Of a stretch of 64,000 nt of DNA, positions 17,231 through 25,633 are shown one piece after another (the first letter of the stretch is position 1; each line of letters opens with the position of its first letter). The translations under genes were made by a program, and so were the position numbers. The stretch comes from Lentzea albidocapillata subsp. violacea (GTDB lineage Bacteria > Actinomycetota > Actinomycetes > Mycobacteriales > Pseudonocardiaceae), in the NCBI RefSeq assembly GCF_900100275.1, contig NZ_FNET01000016.1, positions 1-64,000 on the forward strand, written 5' to 3'. The notes under the pieces were generated by a model. The model ran no database searches. It saw only the letters and a list, made by a program, of their open reading frames with translations, and was not told the DNA's origin.

Positions 17231-18570
17231 CCTGCTGCCTCCAAGGCGCGCGACCGCCAGCGCGAGTAGGTGTACGTCGTCTGCACGCAGAAGAGCACCC
17301 TGGTCAAGAGCAACACGATCCACACGCCACCGAGCGACAGCGAGCCGGTCCAGCTCAGGACGGAGATCGCCGGAAGGGCGCAGCCGAACAGTGAGATCGC
17401 CAGGCTGCGGAGGGTTGCAGATGGTGCGACGAGCACCTTCAAAGCGGAAGACACGAACCCGGTGAACGGTTCGAGCACGAGCTGCGCGCCCACGAGCCGG
17501 ACCGCGAGCAGGATCCCCGGCGAGTCCGCCGGGTACTCGCCGACGAGGTTCACGAACGTCGCCGGGCTGACAAGCAGGAAAAGGCCCGCGGGGATGAAGA
17601 ACAGGCCGACGGTCGTGACGAACGTGTTCATCGTCGCCGCGTTTTCGCTCTGCTTGGTCATCCTGCCCGCGACCATGCCGTACGCCTTCAACGGCACCAC
17701 GACGGTCCGGATCAGGGCGACCAGGCTGCCGGTGATCGCACCGGCGACGGGGCTGACGGTAGTGGCAAGCGCGGTGACCACGGTGAACGTGGCCGCGAGC
17801 AGCAAAGCGTCCACGGCGCCCGACACCGCTCGCGGAACCGCCTTGACGTACTGCCACCTGCCCGGCGCCGAGATCAACCGGACGCCTCGGCGCAGCGCGG
17901 CTCCGGCAGCGCCTCGCATCGGGCCGAGCCCGATCCACTGGCGCAGGACCAGCGAAAGGTCGACCGCAGTGCCGAACAGGCCGATGCAGACGAGGATCGC
18001 TGGTCCGCTCAAGTCGAAGAACGTGAGGACGAACGCAACCGCGATCGTGAGAACGAGGTTCTCGACCGCCACGCGCAGCGCGACACCCTCTTTGCCCATC
18101 AGGACCAGGATTCCGCTCAGCATGCTCGTGATCGGCACCAGCCAGACCGAAGGCACGCGCGCCCAGTACGCGGTCTCCACCAAGGCGCTGCCGCTCGTCA
18201 TGAGCGCCAGCGCGCCACCGGCTAGTGCCAGCAAGGCGGCCAGGCCGACCAGCACCGCGACGGCGGTCGCCGCCAGCGCGCTGAGCCGGTCGGCGGTCTC
18301 CGGCCGCCACGTGTCCGGCCGGAAATCGGCCGGCCGGAACCGGGATACCACCAGCATCTGGAACCCGCCCGCCGCGATGACGAACACCATGATCAGGTTG
18401 AGTGCGGTGGCGTACGCGGCTACCACCGTGGGTTCGTACGCCGACAGAGTGTGGAAGAAGATGAGACCCTTCATGCCGGTGATGAAAATGGCCAGGGCCA
18501 GTTTCGATCCCGACACCGCGAATTTGCGGCCGAGTGCTACCTTCGACCCGGTGAATTGCGCGGAGCTCAT
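17227..18570 (-). CDS. MATE/polysaccharide-flippase-like membrane exporter
   Basis: A 447-residue protein with about 12 membrane helices, for example LALAIFITGMKGLIFFHTLS, ALNLIMVFVIAAGGFQMLVV and a later GISLGGVW-like terminal pair. Size and helix pattern fit the MOP superfamily (MATE or Wzx-like flippases), which export drugs, lipids or sugars by cation antiport. No single motif pins down the subfamily. The ATG (18568-18570) overlaps the stop of the GRDP-like gene by four bases (ATGA), and its own stop overlaps the aminotransferase start in the same way. In this cluster it probably exports the product. Confidence 0.8.
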   Translation of the reverse strand: MSSAQFTGSKVALGRKFAVSGSKLALAIFITGMKGLIFFHTLSAYEPTVVAAYATALNLIMVFVIAAGGFQMLVVSRFRPADFRPDTWRPETADRLSALAATAVAVLVGLAALLALAGGALALMTSGSALVETAYWARVPSVWLVPITSMLSGILVLMGKEGVALRVAVENLVLTIAVAFVLTFFDLSGPAILVCIGLFGTAVDLSLVLRQWIGLGPMRGAAGAALRRGVRLISAPGRWQYVKAVPRAVSGAVDALLLAATFTVVTALATTVSPVAGAITGSLVALIRTVVVPLKAYGMVAGRMTKQSENAATMNTFVTTVGLFFIPAGLFLLVSPATFVNLVGEYPADSPGILLAVRLVGAQLVLEPFTGFVSSALKVLVAPSATLRSLAISLFGCALPAISVLSWTGSLSLGGVWIVLLLTRVLFCVQTTYTYSRWRSRALEAAG

Positions 18571-19055
18571 GATGCGGTCAGCGTGGGTTTGCCGAGTTCC
18601 CTCAAGCCCATTTCGTTGATCTCGTCCAGCGACATGCCCAGCTCTGTGCGGAGGAACTGGCAGATCGTCCAGTGGTTGGCGACCTCCTCGGTGAATCTGC
18701 CGTACCGGGAGATGTACTTCGGGATCCACTCGAGGAACTGCGCGCTCACAACCGCTTTGGTGCTGCGGCCCGCGTAGTCTTCCAGACCGATGGACTCGTG
18801 GTTGATGAAGCGGCGTCCCGGAAGGGCGTCGCAGAGCCTCCGGTACGAACCGGTCTCCACGATCAGCTCGTGCCAGATCTCGTCGACCTCTTTCGAGAGC
18901 GGGATGAACGAACTACCCTCACCTGCGGAGACGATTTCCAGGAACTTCAGGCACTCCTCGAGCTGAACGTCGATGTCGGCGTCCGACCGGTCCGTCAGCT
19001 TGACCGAGAGCAAGCCCCGCATGCGCGGGTCGATGTACTTTTCAGTGAGAGTCAT
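18567..19055 (-). CDS. GRDP-like protein (glycine-rich-domain-protein N-terminal type)
   Basis: A 162-residue soluble protein. The core FIPLSKEVDEIWHELIVETG and YRRLCDALPGRRFINHES matches the pattern DE(I/V)WH...Y..C....F.(N/H)H of the GRDP-like family known mainly from plants and fungi and sparsely from bacteria. H62, C75 and H86 are candidate functional or metal-binding residues. The C-terminal half (TEEVANHWTICQFLRTELGM) is helical. It follows the peptide gene after a 60-bp gap holding a 13-bp hairpin and is coupled to the exporter gene. It may recognise or modify the peptide, which is an inference; no activity is established for the domain. Confidence 0.72.
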   Translation of the reverse strand: MTLTEKYIDPRMRGLLSVKLTDRSDADIDVQLEECLKFLEIVSAGEGSSFIPLSKEVDEIWHELIVETGSYRRLCDALPGRRFINHESIGLEDYAGRSTKAVVSAQFLEWIPKYISRYGRFTEEVANHWTICQFLRTELGMSLDEINEMGLRELGKPTLTAS

Positions 19056-19074
19056 TTCGGCTCCAGTGAGAGGA

Positions 19075-19107
19075 CCGGGGTGGGCAGATGACAGCTGCCC
19101 ACCCCGG
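19075..19107 (-). terminator. Attenuator-like hairpin between peptide gene and enzyme genes
   Basis: Perfect 13-bp arms (19075-19087 CCGGGGTGGGCAG and 19095-19107) with a 7-nt loop lie 9 bases after the peptide stop and before the GRDP-like gene. There is no T-run, so partial termination or 3'-end stabilisation of the peptide mRNA is more likely than complete stop. Such hairpins are common after precursor genes of peptide natural products. Confidence 0.75.
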
Positions 19108-19115
19108 TTCGCGCG

Positions 19116-19214
19116 TCAGTCCTGCTTCGGCTCGGCGCAGCAGTCCTGCGCGTACTGCTCGAGCGTCTCGAACAGCTCGGTCTCGATCTTGGCCTTCAGA
19201 TCGGTCATCGTCAT
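19116..19214 (-). CDS. Candidate precursor or scaffold peptide, 32 aa
   Basis: A 32-residue acidic peptide. Its N-terminal two thirds (MTDLKAKIETELFETLEQYA) look like a helical leader. The C-terminus is short, QDCCAEPKQD, with adjacent cysteines at 25-26. The ATG (19212-19214) has a good ribosome site, GGGGGTGA, 5 bases upstream on the minus strand; another in-frame ATG lies two codons later. It is the first gene of a run of four same-strand genes and is preceded by a StrR-type binding site. I do not match it to a known precursor family. It could instead be a carrier peptide on which a small molecule is built. Confidence 0.65.
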   Translation of the reverse strand: MTMTDLKAKIETELFETLEQYAQDCCAEPKQD

Positions 19215-19388
19215 CTTGGTCACCCCCAATGTCGACTGCGTTGTGAAATGAGCGTGGAAATCGCATACGGTTTCCGGAGCAGCTCCCCGTCGCTCGTGGA
19301 TCAACCTACGGCGGGAGGTCCGTTCGGGCCAGCGATCAAGAGTCGAACACACGCCCGAACACGAATCCCCAACCGCTCGTTAATTCCC

Positions 19389-19421
19389 GTGTTCGACCGA
19401 GGAATCGCTGCGGTCGAACAC
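19389..19421. promoter_or_regulatory. StrR-type activator binding site
   Basis: Perfect 11-bp arms GTGTTCGACCG (19389-19399) and CGGTCGAACAC (19411-19421) are separated by exactly 11 nt. The published StrR/Bbr recognition pattern is GTTCGActG-N11-CagTCGAAC, so sequence and spacing both agree. An extra half-site GTCGAACAC lies at 19342-19350. The site is about 175 bp upstream of the peptide start and 113 bp before the divergent stress-protein gene. The rest of 19215-19533 shows nothing else I can name. Confidence 0.8.
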
Positions 19422-19533
19422 TCGCGGTGCGGCCGATGCGGTGAAACCGGCAAAACACCCGTAGGCGTATCGGCACGCCGCAGCGGGCACTGGCAGGATG
19501 GGACGATCAGCGCGTCCGACAGAGGTGGTCCCC

Positions 19534-20058
19534 GTGACGAGTCCGTTCGCCAACCCGAACCGGCCCGGCGTCCCTCCCCGCCTGCCCACTCCGCCGACGG
19601 GGTGGCCGATCGGTTCGTACGCCACGTACGAGGAGGCGCAGCGCGCGGTCGACTTCCTCGCCACCGAGAACTTCACCGTGCAGGACGTCATGATCGTCGG
19701 CGTGGACCTGATGCTGGTGGAACGCATCACCGGCAGGCTCACCTGGAGCCGGGTGCTGATGACCGGCGCGGCGAGTGGTGCGTGGTTCGGTCTGTTCGTC
19801 GGTCTGCTGCTGACCCTCTTCAGCCCGGAGCCCGGTGTCACGGTCGGCCCCGTGCTCACCGGTCTGATCACCGGTGTCTTCTTCGGTCTGGTGTTCGCGG
19901 CGGTCGGGTACGGGTCCGCGCGCGGCAAGCGGGACTTCCAGTCCGCGAGCCAGTTGGTCGCGAACCGGTATGACGTGCTCTGCCACCCGAAGTCCGCCGA
20001 GCAGGGCCGTGACCTGCTCGCGAGGCTCGCGATGCGTCCCGCGAACCCGAGTTCTTAA
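19534..20058 (+). CDS. General stress protein (YflT/GSP17M-like) membrane protein
   Basis: A 174-residue protein. The N-terminal domain IGSYATYEEAQRAVDFLATE then VQDVMIVGVDLMLVERITG is the YflT/GSP17M-type stress domain. Two membrane helices follow (about 85-108 and 114-135), and the soluble tail ends VLCHPKSAEQGRDLLAR. The GTG at 19534 is preferred because GAGGTGG lies 5 bases upstream. Mycobacteria carry a similar gene just before lpqY, as here. Function is unknown. Confidence 0.8.
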   Translation: MTSPFANPNRPGVPPRLPTPPTGWPIGSYATYEEAQRAVDFLATENFTVQDVMIVGVDLMLVERITGRLTWSRVLMTGAASGAWFGLFVGLLLTLFSPEPGVTVGPVLTGLITGVFFGLVFAAVGYGSARGKRDFQSASQLVANRYDVLCHPKSAEQGRDLLARLAMRPANPSS

Positions 20059-20225
20059 GCTTCACATAAGACCATTGGTTCTGAATCGTTGCTTCCCTTG
20101 GTTGCGGCTCGTGATCACCAGGCCTAGGTTCATTTGACCGGTCCGCCCGGTGCGGCCGGTGGCACGACGAGGTGCCGGGCGCTGCGGTCTGGCTCCTCCG
20201 TGTAGTCGGGAAGGAGGCAGGGCCG

Positions 20226-21479
20226 ATGGGTGCGACGAGGCGCTATCGACTCGCCGCCGGAGTGGGAGCCGCGGTACTCGCGGCAGGAACCCTCACGGCT
20301 TGCGGGTCTGGCGACCAAGGCATCACCGTCAACGTTTACAAGTATCCCCAGGAGAACTTCCAGGCCATCGTCGACAGCTGCAACGCGAAGGCCGGCGGGC
20401 GATACAACATCGTCTACAACAAGCTGCCGCGGGAGGCGGACGGTCAGCGCGAGCAGATGGTGCGCAGACTCGCGGCGGAGGACGACAGCATGGACGTCCT
20501 CGGGCTCGACGTCACGTGGACCGCCGAACTCGCGAAGGCGGGCTGGATCAGGGAGTTCACCGGTTCGGTCAAGTCGCAGGTGGAGAACGGCACGCTGAAG
20601 ACGCCGCTCGAGACGGCTACGTACGAGGGCAAGCTGTACGGCGCCCCGGACAACACCAACGTCCAGCTCCTCTGGTACCGCTCCGACCTCGTGCCCACGC
20701 CGCCGAAGACGTGGGACGAGATGATCTCCATGGCCGAGGCGCTGGTGGCGGAAGGGAAGCCCGGCCAGATCGTGGGACAGGGCAAGCAGTACGAGGGGCT
20801 CGTCGTGCTGTTCAACACCCTGGTCAAGTCCAACGGCGGCACCATCCTCGACGAGAACGGCACCAAGGCCATCGTCGACGACAAGGCCGTGGAAGCGTTG
20901 GAGGCGTTGAAGAAGCTCGCCACGTCGTCGGCGATCGACCCGTCGTTCTCCAACGCCGCGGAGGACAACGCGCGCCTCGCCATGGAGAACGGCAACGCGG
21001 CGTTCCAGCTCAACTGGCCGTACGTCTACGCGGCGGCGCAGAAGAAGCCGGAGTTCGCCAAGAACTTCAAGTGGGCGCCGTACCCCACGGTGAGCGGTGA
21101 CCAGGCCAAGGTCACCGTCGGCGGGATCAACTACGCCGTCAGCAACTACACCGCGCACCCGGACGAGTCGTTCGACGCCGTGTTGTGCTTGCGTGGCGCG
21201 GAAAGCCAGAAGCTCGCCGCCCTCAAGGACGGTGTGCCGCCGACCATCAGGGCCGTCTACGACGAGCCCGAGATGGCCGAGGCGTACCCGATGAAGGACG
21301 ACATTCTCGCGACCCTGGAGAACGCGAGTGTGCGGCCGCGCACGCCCGCCTACCAGAACGTCTCGACGGTCATCTCCACGATCCTGTCGCCGCCCGGGAG
21401 CATCGAGCCGCAGGCGACGGCGGACCGGCTGCGCCAGGAACTGCAGGACGCTCTCGACTCCAAGGGGGTGCTGCCGTGA
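20226..21479 (+). CDS. lpqY: Trehalose-binding lipoprotein LpqY
   Basis: A 417-residue solute-binding protein of the trehalose-recycling ABC importer. The signal peptide ends in a lipobox, TLTACGSG, with Cys26 as lipidation site, so it is anchored on the outer face of the membrane. The mature domain has the family-1 binding-protein pattern (LYGAPDNTNVQLLWYRSDLV, AAFQLNWPYVYAA). The ATG follows GGAAGGAGG. The stop overlaps sugA by four bases (GTGA). Order and position before corA match mycobacteria, where the system takes up trehalose released in cell-wall synthesis. Confidence 0.93.
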   Translation: MGATRRYRLAAGVGAAVLAAGTLTACGSGDQGITVNVYKYPQENFQAIVDSCNAKAGGRYNIVYNKLPREADGQREQMVRRLAAEDDSMDVLGLDVTWTAELAKAGWIREFTGSVKSQVENGTLKTPLETATYEGKLYGAPDNTNVQLLWYRSDLVPTPPKTWDEMISMAEALVAEGKPGQIVGQGKQYEGLVVLFNTLVKSNGGTILDENGTKAIVDDKAVEALEALKKLATSSAIDPSFSNAAEDNARLAMENGNAAFQLNWPYVYAAAQKKPEFAKNFKWAPYPTVSGDQAKVTVGGINYAVSNYTAHPDESFDAVLCLRGAESQKLAALKDGVPPTIRAVYDEPEMAEAYPMKDDILATLENASVRPRTPAYQNVSTVISTILSPPGSIEPQATADRLRQELQDALDSKGVLP

Positions 21480-22432
21480 GTCATGCGGCCACAGAAGACG
21501 CTGTGCAGGCAGAGACGGCAGAACCCGTTGCGCCCAGGAAGAAGGCGGCGCTGAGCGAGGGCAAGCGAGCCGAACGCAGGCTCGGCTGGCTGCTCTGCGC
21601 GCCCGCAGCGCTCACCATGATCGCGGTGACCGGCTGGCCGATCCTCTACTCGGTGCTGCTGTCGATGCAGAGGTTCGACCTGAAGTTCCCGGACCGCACC
21701 GAGTGGATCTGGTTCGACAACTACATCACCGTGCTCAGCAGCCCGTACTGGTGGAACGCGGTGTGGGTGACGGTGTTGCTCACCGTCGTCACGGTCGCGG
21801 TCGAGCTGGTGCTGGGCATGTCGCTCGCGCTGATCATGCACCGCGCGCTCGTCGGCCGCGGCATCGTCCGCACGACGACGCTGATCCCGTACGGCATCGT
21901 GACGGTCGTGGCCGCGTTCTCCTGGCGCTTCGCCTGGACGCCCGGCACCGGCTACCTCGCCGAGGCGCTCGGCGGCGATCCCGTGCTCACGGAGAAGATC
22001 CCGGCGCTGATGGTCGTCGGTCTCGCGGAGATCTGGAAGACCACGCCGTTCATGGCCCTGCTGCTGATGGCGGGTCTGGCGCTGGTGCCGGACGACCTGC
22101 TCAAGGCCGCCGCGATGGACGGCGCGAGCGGGTGGCAGCGGTTCATCAGGATCACCGTGCCGATCATGAAGCCGGCGATCCTGGTGGCGTTGCTGTTCCG
22201 CACGCTCGACGCGTTCCGCATCTTCGACAACCTCTTCGTGCTCACCGCGGGTTCGCAGGGCACGTCGTCGGTGTCGATGCTGACCTACAACAACCTCATC
22301 AAGGGCTTGAACCTCGGTATCGGATCCACGATGTCCGTGCTGATCTTCATCATGGTCGCGATCATCGCGTTCGTGTTCATCAAGCTCTTCGGCACCGCTG
22401 CCCCCGGCAGTGACGACGGAGGGAAGCGCTGA
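21476..22432 (+). CDS. sugA: ABC sugar permease SugA
   Basis: A 318-residue inner-membrane permease of the MalF type with six or more helices. A poly-charged N-terminal tail leads into LGWLLCAPAALTMIAVTGWP, and the EAA loop that contacts the ATPase reads DLLKAAAMDGASGWQRFIRI. The GTG at 21476 overlaps the lpqY stop. The 3' end overlaps the sugB start by one base (TGATG), indicating a tightly coupled operon. Confidence 0.93.
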   Translation: MSHAATEDAVQAETAEPVAPRKKAALSEGKRAERRLGWLLCAPAALTMIAVTGWPILYSVLLSMQRFDLKFPDRTEWIWFDNYITVLSSPYWWNAVWVTVLLTVVTVAVELVLGMSLALIMHRALVGRGIVRTTTLIPYGIVTVVAAFSWRFAWTPGTGYLAEALGGDPVLTEKIPALMVVGLAEIWKTTPFMALLLMAGLALVPDDLLKAAAMDGASGWQRFIRITVPIMKPAILVALLFRTLDAFRIFDNLFVLTAGSQGTSSVSMLTYNNLIKGLNLGIGSTMSVLIFIMVAIIAFVFIKLFGTAAPGSDDGGKR

Positions 22433-23277
22433 TGGCGGGTATCGGAGGAGCGGAGACCCCGGCCAAGAAGTGGGGCTGGGGTGTGCTCAACACGGTGGTC
22501 GTGATCTACGCGCTGGTTCCGGTGCTGTGGATCGTGTCGCTGTCGTTCAAGTCGTCGAAGACGTTGGCGGACGGCAACTTCATCCCTCGCGAGTGGAGTC
22601 TGGAGAACTACCAGAACATCTTCTCGACGTCCGAGTTCACGCGGGCACTGATCAACTCCATCGGCATCGCGGTCATCGCGACCGCGATCGCCGTGGTGTT
22701 CGGCACGATGGCCGCCTACGCCATCGCGCGGCTCGACTTCCCCGGCAAGAACCTGCTGGTGGGCGTCTCGCTGCTGATCGCGATGTTCCCGCAGGTCTCG
22801 CTGGTGTCGCCGTTGTTCGAGATCGAGCGCTCGCTGGGTCTGTTCGACACGTGGCCCGGCCTGATCCTGCCGTACATCACGTTCGCGCTGCCGCTCGCCA
22901 TCTACACCCTGTCGGCGTTCTTCCGCGAGATCCCCTGGGAGCTCGAGAAGGCGGCGAAGATGGACGGTGCGACGCCGGGGCAGGCGTTCCGTCGCGTCAT
23001 CGCGCCGCTGGCCGCGCCGGGTGTGTTCACGACGGCGATCCTGGTGTTCATCTTCTGCTGGAACGACTTCCTGTTCGCGATCTCGCTCACCTCGACCGAG
23101 CAGTCGCGGACCGTGCCGGTGGCGCTGTCGTTCTTCACCGGTAGTTCCCAGTTCGAGGACCCGGCCGGGTCGATCGCGGCGGCGGCCGTGGTCATCACGA
23201 TCCCGATCATCCTCTTCGTGTTGTTCTTCCAGCGCCGGATCGTCGCCGGCCTGACCTCCGGCGCCGTCAAGGGGTGA
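22432..23277 (+). CDS. sugB: ABC sugar permease SugB
   Basis: A 281-residue permease of the MalG type, partner of SugA in the trehalose importer. Membrane helices include VLNTVVVIYALVPVLWIVSL and NSIGIAVIATAIAVVFGTMA. The EAA loop is ELEKAAKMDGATPGQAFRRV. It starts one base into the sugA stop, and sugC follows 8 bases after its stop. Confidence 0.93.
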   Translation: MAGIGGAETPAKKWGWGVLNTVVVIYALVPVLWIVSLSFKSSKTLADGNFIPREWSLENYQNIFSTSEFTRALINSIGIAVIATAIAVVFGTMAAYAIARLDFPGKNLLVGVSLLIAMFPQVSLVSPLFEIERSLGLFDTWPGLILPYITFALPLAIYTLSAFFREIPWELEKAAKMDGATPGQAFRRVIAPLAAPGVFTTAILVFIFCWNDFLFAISLTSTEQSRTVPVALSFFTGSSQFEDPAGSIAAAAVVITIPIILFVLFFQRRIVAGLTSGAVKG

Positions 23278-23285
23278 GTTGACCA

Positions 23286-24470
23286 ATGGCAGAGATCGTT
23301 CTGGACAAGGTGACCAAGCGGTATCCCGACGGCGCTTTGGCCGTGCAGGAGGTCAACCTGGAGATCGCCGACGGCGAGTTCATCATCCTGGTCGGACCGT
23401 CCGGCTGCGGGAAGTCCACCACCCTCAACATGATCGCGGGCCTGGAGGACATCACCGACGGCGAGCTGCGCATCGGCGGGCAGCGCGTCAACGAGAAGGC
23501 GCCCAAGGACCGCGACATCGCGATGGTGTTCCAGTCCTACGCGCTCTACCCGCACATGACGGTGAAGGAGAACATGGCCTTCCCGTTGCGGCTGGCCAAG
23601 GTCGACAACGCGACGGTCGAGCGGAAGGTCAACGACGCGGCGGAGATCCTGGATCTGACGCAGCACCTCGACCGCAAACCGTCCAACCTGTCCGGTGGCC
23701 AGCGGCAGCGTGTGGCGATGGGTCGCGCGATCGTGCGCAGCCCCAAGGCGTTCCTCATGGACGAACCACTGTCCAACCTGGACGCCAAGCTGCGCGTGCA
23801 GATGCGCACCTCGGTGTCGCGCCTGCAGAAGCAGCTCGGCACGACCACGGTGTACGTGACGCACGACCAGACCGAGGCGATGACCCTCGGCGACCGGGTC
23901 GTCGTCATGCGCGGCGGTGTCGTGCAGCAGATCGGCGCACCGCAGTTCCTCTACGAGCAGCCGGCGAACCTGTTCGTCGCGGGCTTCATCGGCTCCCCGT
24001 CGATGAACTTCGTGCCGGCGTCGCTGGAGAACGGCTCGCTGCGGTCGGTGCTCGGCGACGTGACGCTGACGGACCGGGTGCGGCAGCTGCTCGAGAGTGC
24101 CGACGCGCCCCGCGAGGTGATCATGGGCATCCGCCCGGAACACTTCGAGGACGCGGCACTGGTCGACGCGGAGGCACTGTCGTCGGGCGGCAAGTTCACC
24201 TCGCAGGTGGACGTGCTGGAGTCGATGGGCTCGGACAAGTACGCCTACTTCAACCTCACGGGCGAGCAGGCGGCCTCGGCGGAGCTCCAGGAACTCGCGG
24301 CGGACGCGGGAGCGGACGACGTGCCGGGTGCCGGCATCTCGCTCGTGACGCGACTGTCCTCGGCGTCCGGCGCGGTGGAGGGCGCCTCGGCGGACATCTG
24401 GTTCGACGCGGACAAGGTGCAGCTCTTCGACCCGTCCAGCGGCCGGAACCTGACTTACACGGAACGGTGA
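23286..24470 (+). CDS. sugC: ABC sugar ATPase SugC
   Basis: A 394-residue MalK/UgpC-type ATPase that energises SugAB. Walker A is VGPSGCGKSTTLNM, the Q-loop is MVFQSYALYPHMTV, the signature is NLSGGQRQRVAMGRAIV and Walker B plus the following Glu is AFLMDEPLSNLDAKL. The H-loop is VYVTHDQTEAMTL. A C-terminal TOBE-like regulatory domain follows from about residue 240 (MGIRPEHFEDAALVDAEALS). The gene ends the operon before a strong terminator. Confidence 0.95.
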   Translation: MAEIVLDKVTKRYPDGALAVQEVNLEIADGEFIILVGPSGCGKSTTLNMIAGLEDITDGELRIGGQRVNEKAPKDRDIAMVFQSYALYPHMTVKENMAFPLRLAKVDNATVERKVNDAAEILDLTQHLDRKPSNLSGGQRQRVAMGRAIVRSPKAFLMDEPLSNLDAKLRVQMRTSVSRLQKQLGTTTVYVTHDQTEAMTLGDRVVVMRGGVVQQIGAPQFLYEQPANLFVAGFIGSPSMNFVPASLENGSLRSVLGDVTLTDRVRQLLESADAPREVIMGIRPEHFEDAALVDAEALSSGGKFTSQVDVLESMGSDKYAYFNLTGEQAASAELQELAADAGADDVPGAGISLVTRLSSASGAVEGASADIWFDADKVQLFDPSSGRNLTYTER

Positions 24471-24483
24471 ATTCTCGTTTTCC

Positions 24484-24520
24484 GGGCCGCCTTCCCCTCT
24501 CGGGAAGGCGGCCCGTTTTT
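24484..24520 (+). terminator. Strong rho-independent terminator of lpqY-sugABC
   Basis: A perfect 13-bp stem GGGCCGCCTTCCC (24484-24496) with 24502-24514 and a 5-nt loop is followed by GTTTTT (24515-24520). Confidence 0.92.
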
Positions 24521-24740
24521 GTCACTCGACCGAGTGAGGTCGAAAGCCCTCGTGCAGTCGGGACTGATTAGTCCGACCCTATCTGCCCTGCCGAACTCGG
24601 TTCGCCATTGGGCGCTCGGCAGCGACATCTCATCGAAACGTGGTCTTCGCTTCTTCGGACAGTCCGCACGCTTGTCGAAGGCGGGTACAGGACCACAGGG
24701 GGGTTCCGGGGAACCGCCGCCGAGTGAAAGAGAGCGTGCA

Positions 24741-25628
24741 ATGGGGATCCTGGACGGAAAAGCGGTAGTCATCACGGGGGCGGGCCGAGGACTGGGCGAG
24801 GCGTACGCGATGCACGCTGCCCTCGCGGGTGCGTCGGTCGTGGTCAACGACAACGACGGTGACCTGGCAGAACGGGTGGCGGAGCACATCCGCGAGTTCG
24901 GCGGCCGAGCCGTGGCCTCGAACCACACGGTCGCCGACCCGAGCGAGGCGGCCAAGATCGTCGACCTGTGCGTCGACGAATTCGGCCGCGTCGACGGCCT
25001 GGTGAACAACGCGGGCCTGAACTACGAGACAGCGCCGTGGGAAGACGATCCCGAGACGATCAGGCACGTGGTCGAGGTGAACGTCCTCGGCGTCATCTAC
25101 ACCGGAATCGCGGCGATGCGCGCGATGCGGGCCACCGGCGGCGGTTCGATCATCAACATTTCCTCCGGCGCGTCATTCGGCCAGCGCAAACTCGCCACCT
25201 ATTCGGCGACCAAGGGCGCGGTGGCCTCACTGAGCTACTCGTGGGCCCTCGACCTGGAAGCCGAAGGCATCCGCGTGAACGCCGTGTGCCCCGTCGCGCA
25301 CACACGGATGGTGTGGAAGTCGGAACGCTCCCTGCGCGCCATCCCGGCCGACCGCACGCCCGGCAAGGTGGCGCCGCTGGTGCTGTTCCTGCTCTCGGAC
25401 CGCGCCGAGGGCATCACCGGGCAGGTCATCCGGTGCAACGGCAGGCAGCTGCACATCGTGGGTCAGCCGTACTTCAAGCAGCCGATCCTGGAGAGCGACA
25501 ACTGGGACACCGCTTCGGTGGAGCGGGCGTTCACGGGCGTGCTGCAGGCGCACCTCGAACCGTACGGGTTGGAGAAGCGGATGCCTCCCCGGCTCCGTGC
25601 GCTGGTGGAGCCTTCGCAGACGGCTTAG
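24741..25628 (+). CDS. SDR-family oxidoreductase
   Basis: A 295-residue short-chain dehydrogenase. The cofactor loop is VVITGAGRGLGEAYAMHAAL and NNAG follows at about residue 91. The catalytic Ser is in IINISSGASFG and the catalytic Tyr-x3-Lys is in YSATKGAV. The NAD(P) choice looks like NAD (VVVNDND after strand 2). The C-terminal 60 residues (IVGQPYFKQPILESDNWDTA) resemble SDRs tied to acyl-CoA or multifunctional enzyme type 2. The ATG at 24741 lacks a strong ribosome site. The substrate is unknown. Confidence 0.88.
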   Translation: MGILDGKAVVITGAGRGLGEAYAMHAALAGASVVVNDNDGDLAERVAEHIREFGGRAVASNHTVADPSEAAKIVDLCVDEFGRVDGLVNNAGLNYETAPWEDDPETIRHVVEVNVLGVIYTGIAAMRAMRATGGGSIINISSGASFGQRKLATYSATKGAVASLSYSWALDLEAEGIRVNAVCPVAHTRMVWKSERSLRAIPADRTPGKVAPLVLFLLSDRAEGITGQVIRCNGRQLHIVGQPYFKQPILESDNWDTASVERAFTGVLQAHLEPYGLEKRMPPRLRALVEPSQTA

Positions 25629-25633
25629 CTCGG

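Noticed and set aside
17231..18310. Aminotransferase frame continuing upstream to give a 703-residue protein
   Set aside because: The region upstream of ATG 17230 is covered by the exporter gene in another frame. The ATGA overlap and the family N-terminus place the start at 17230.
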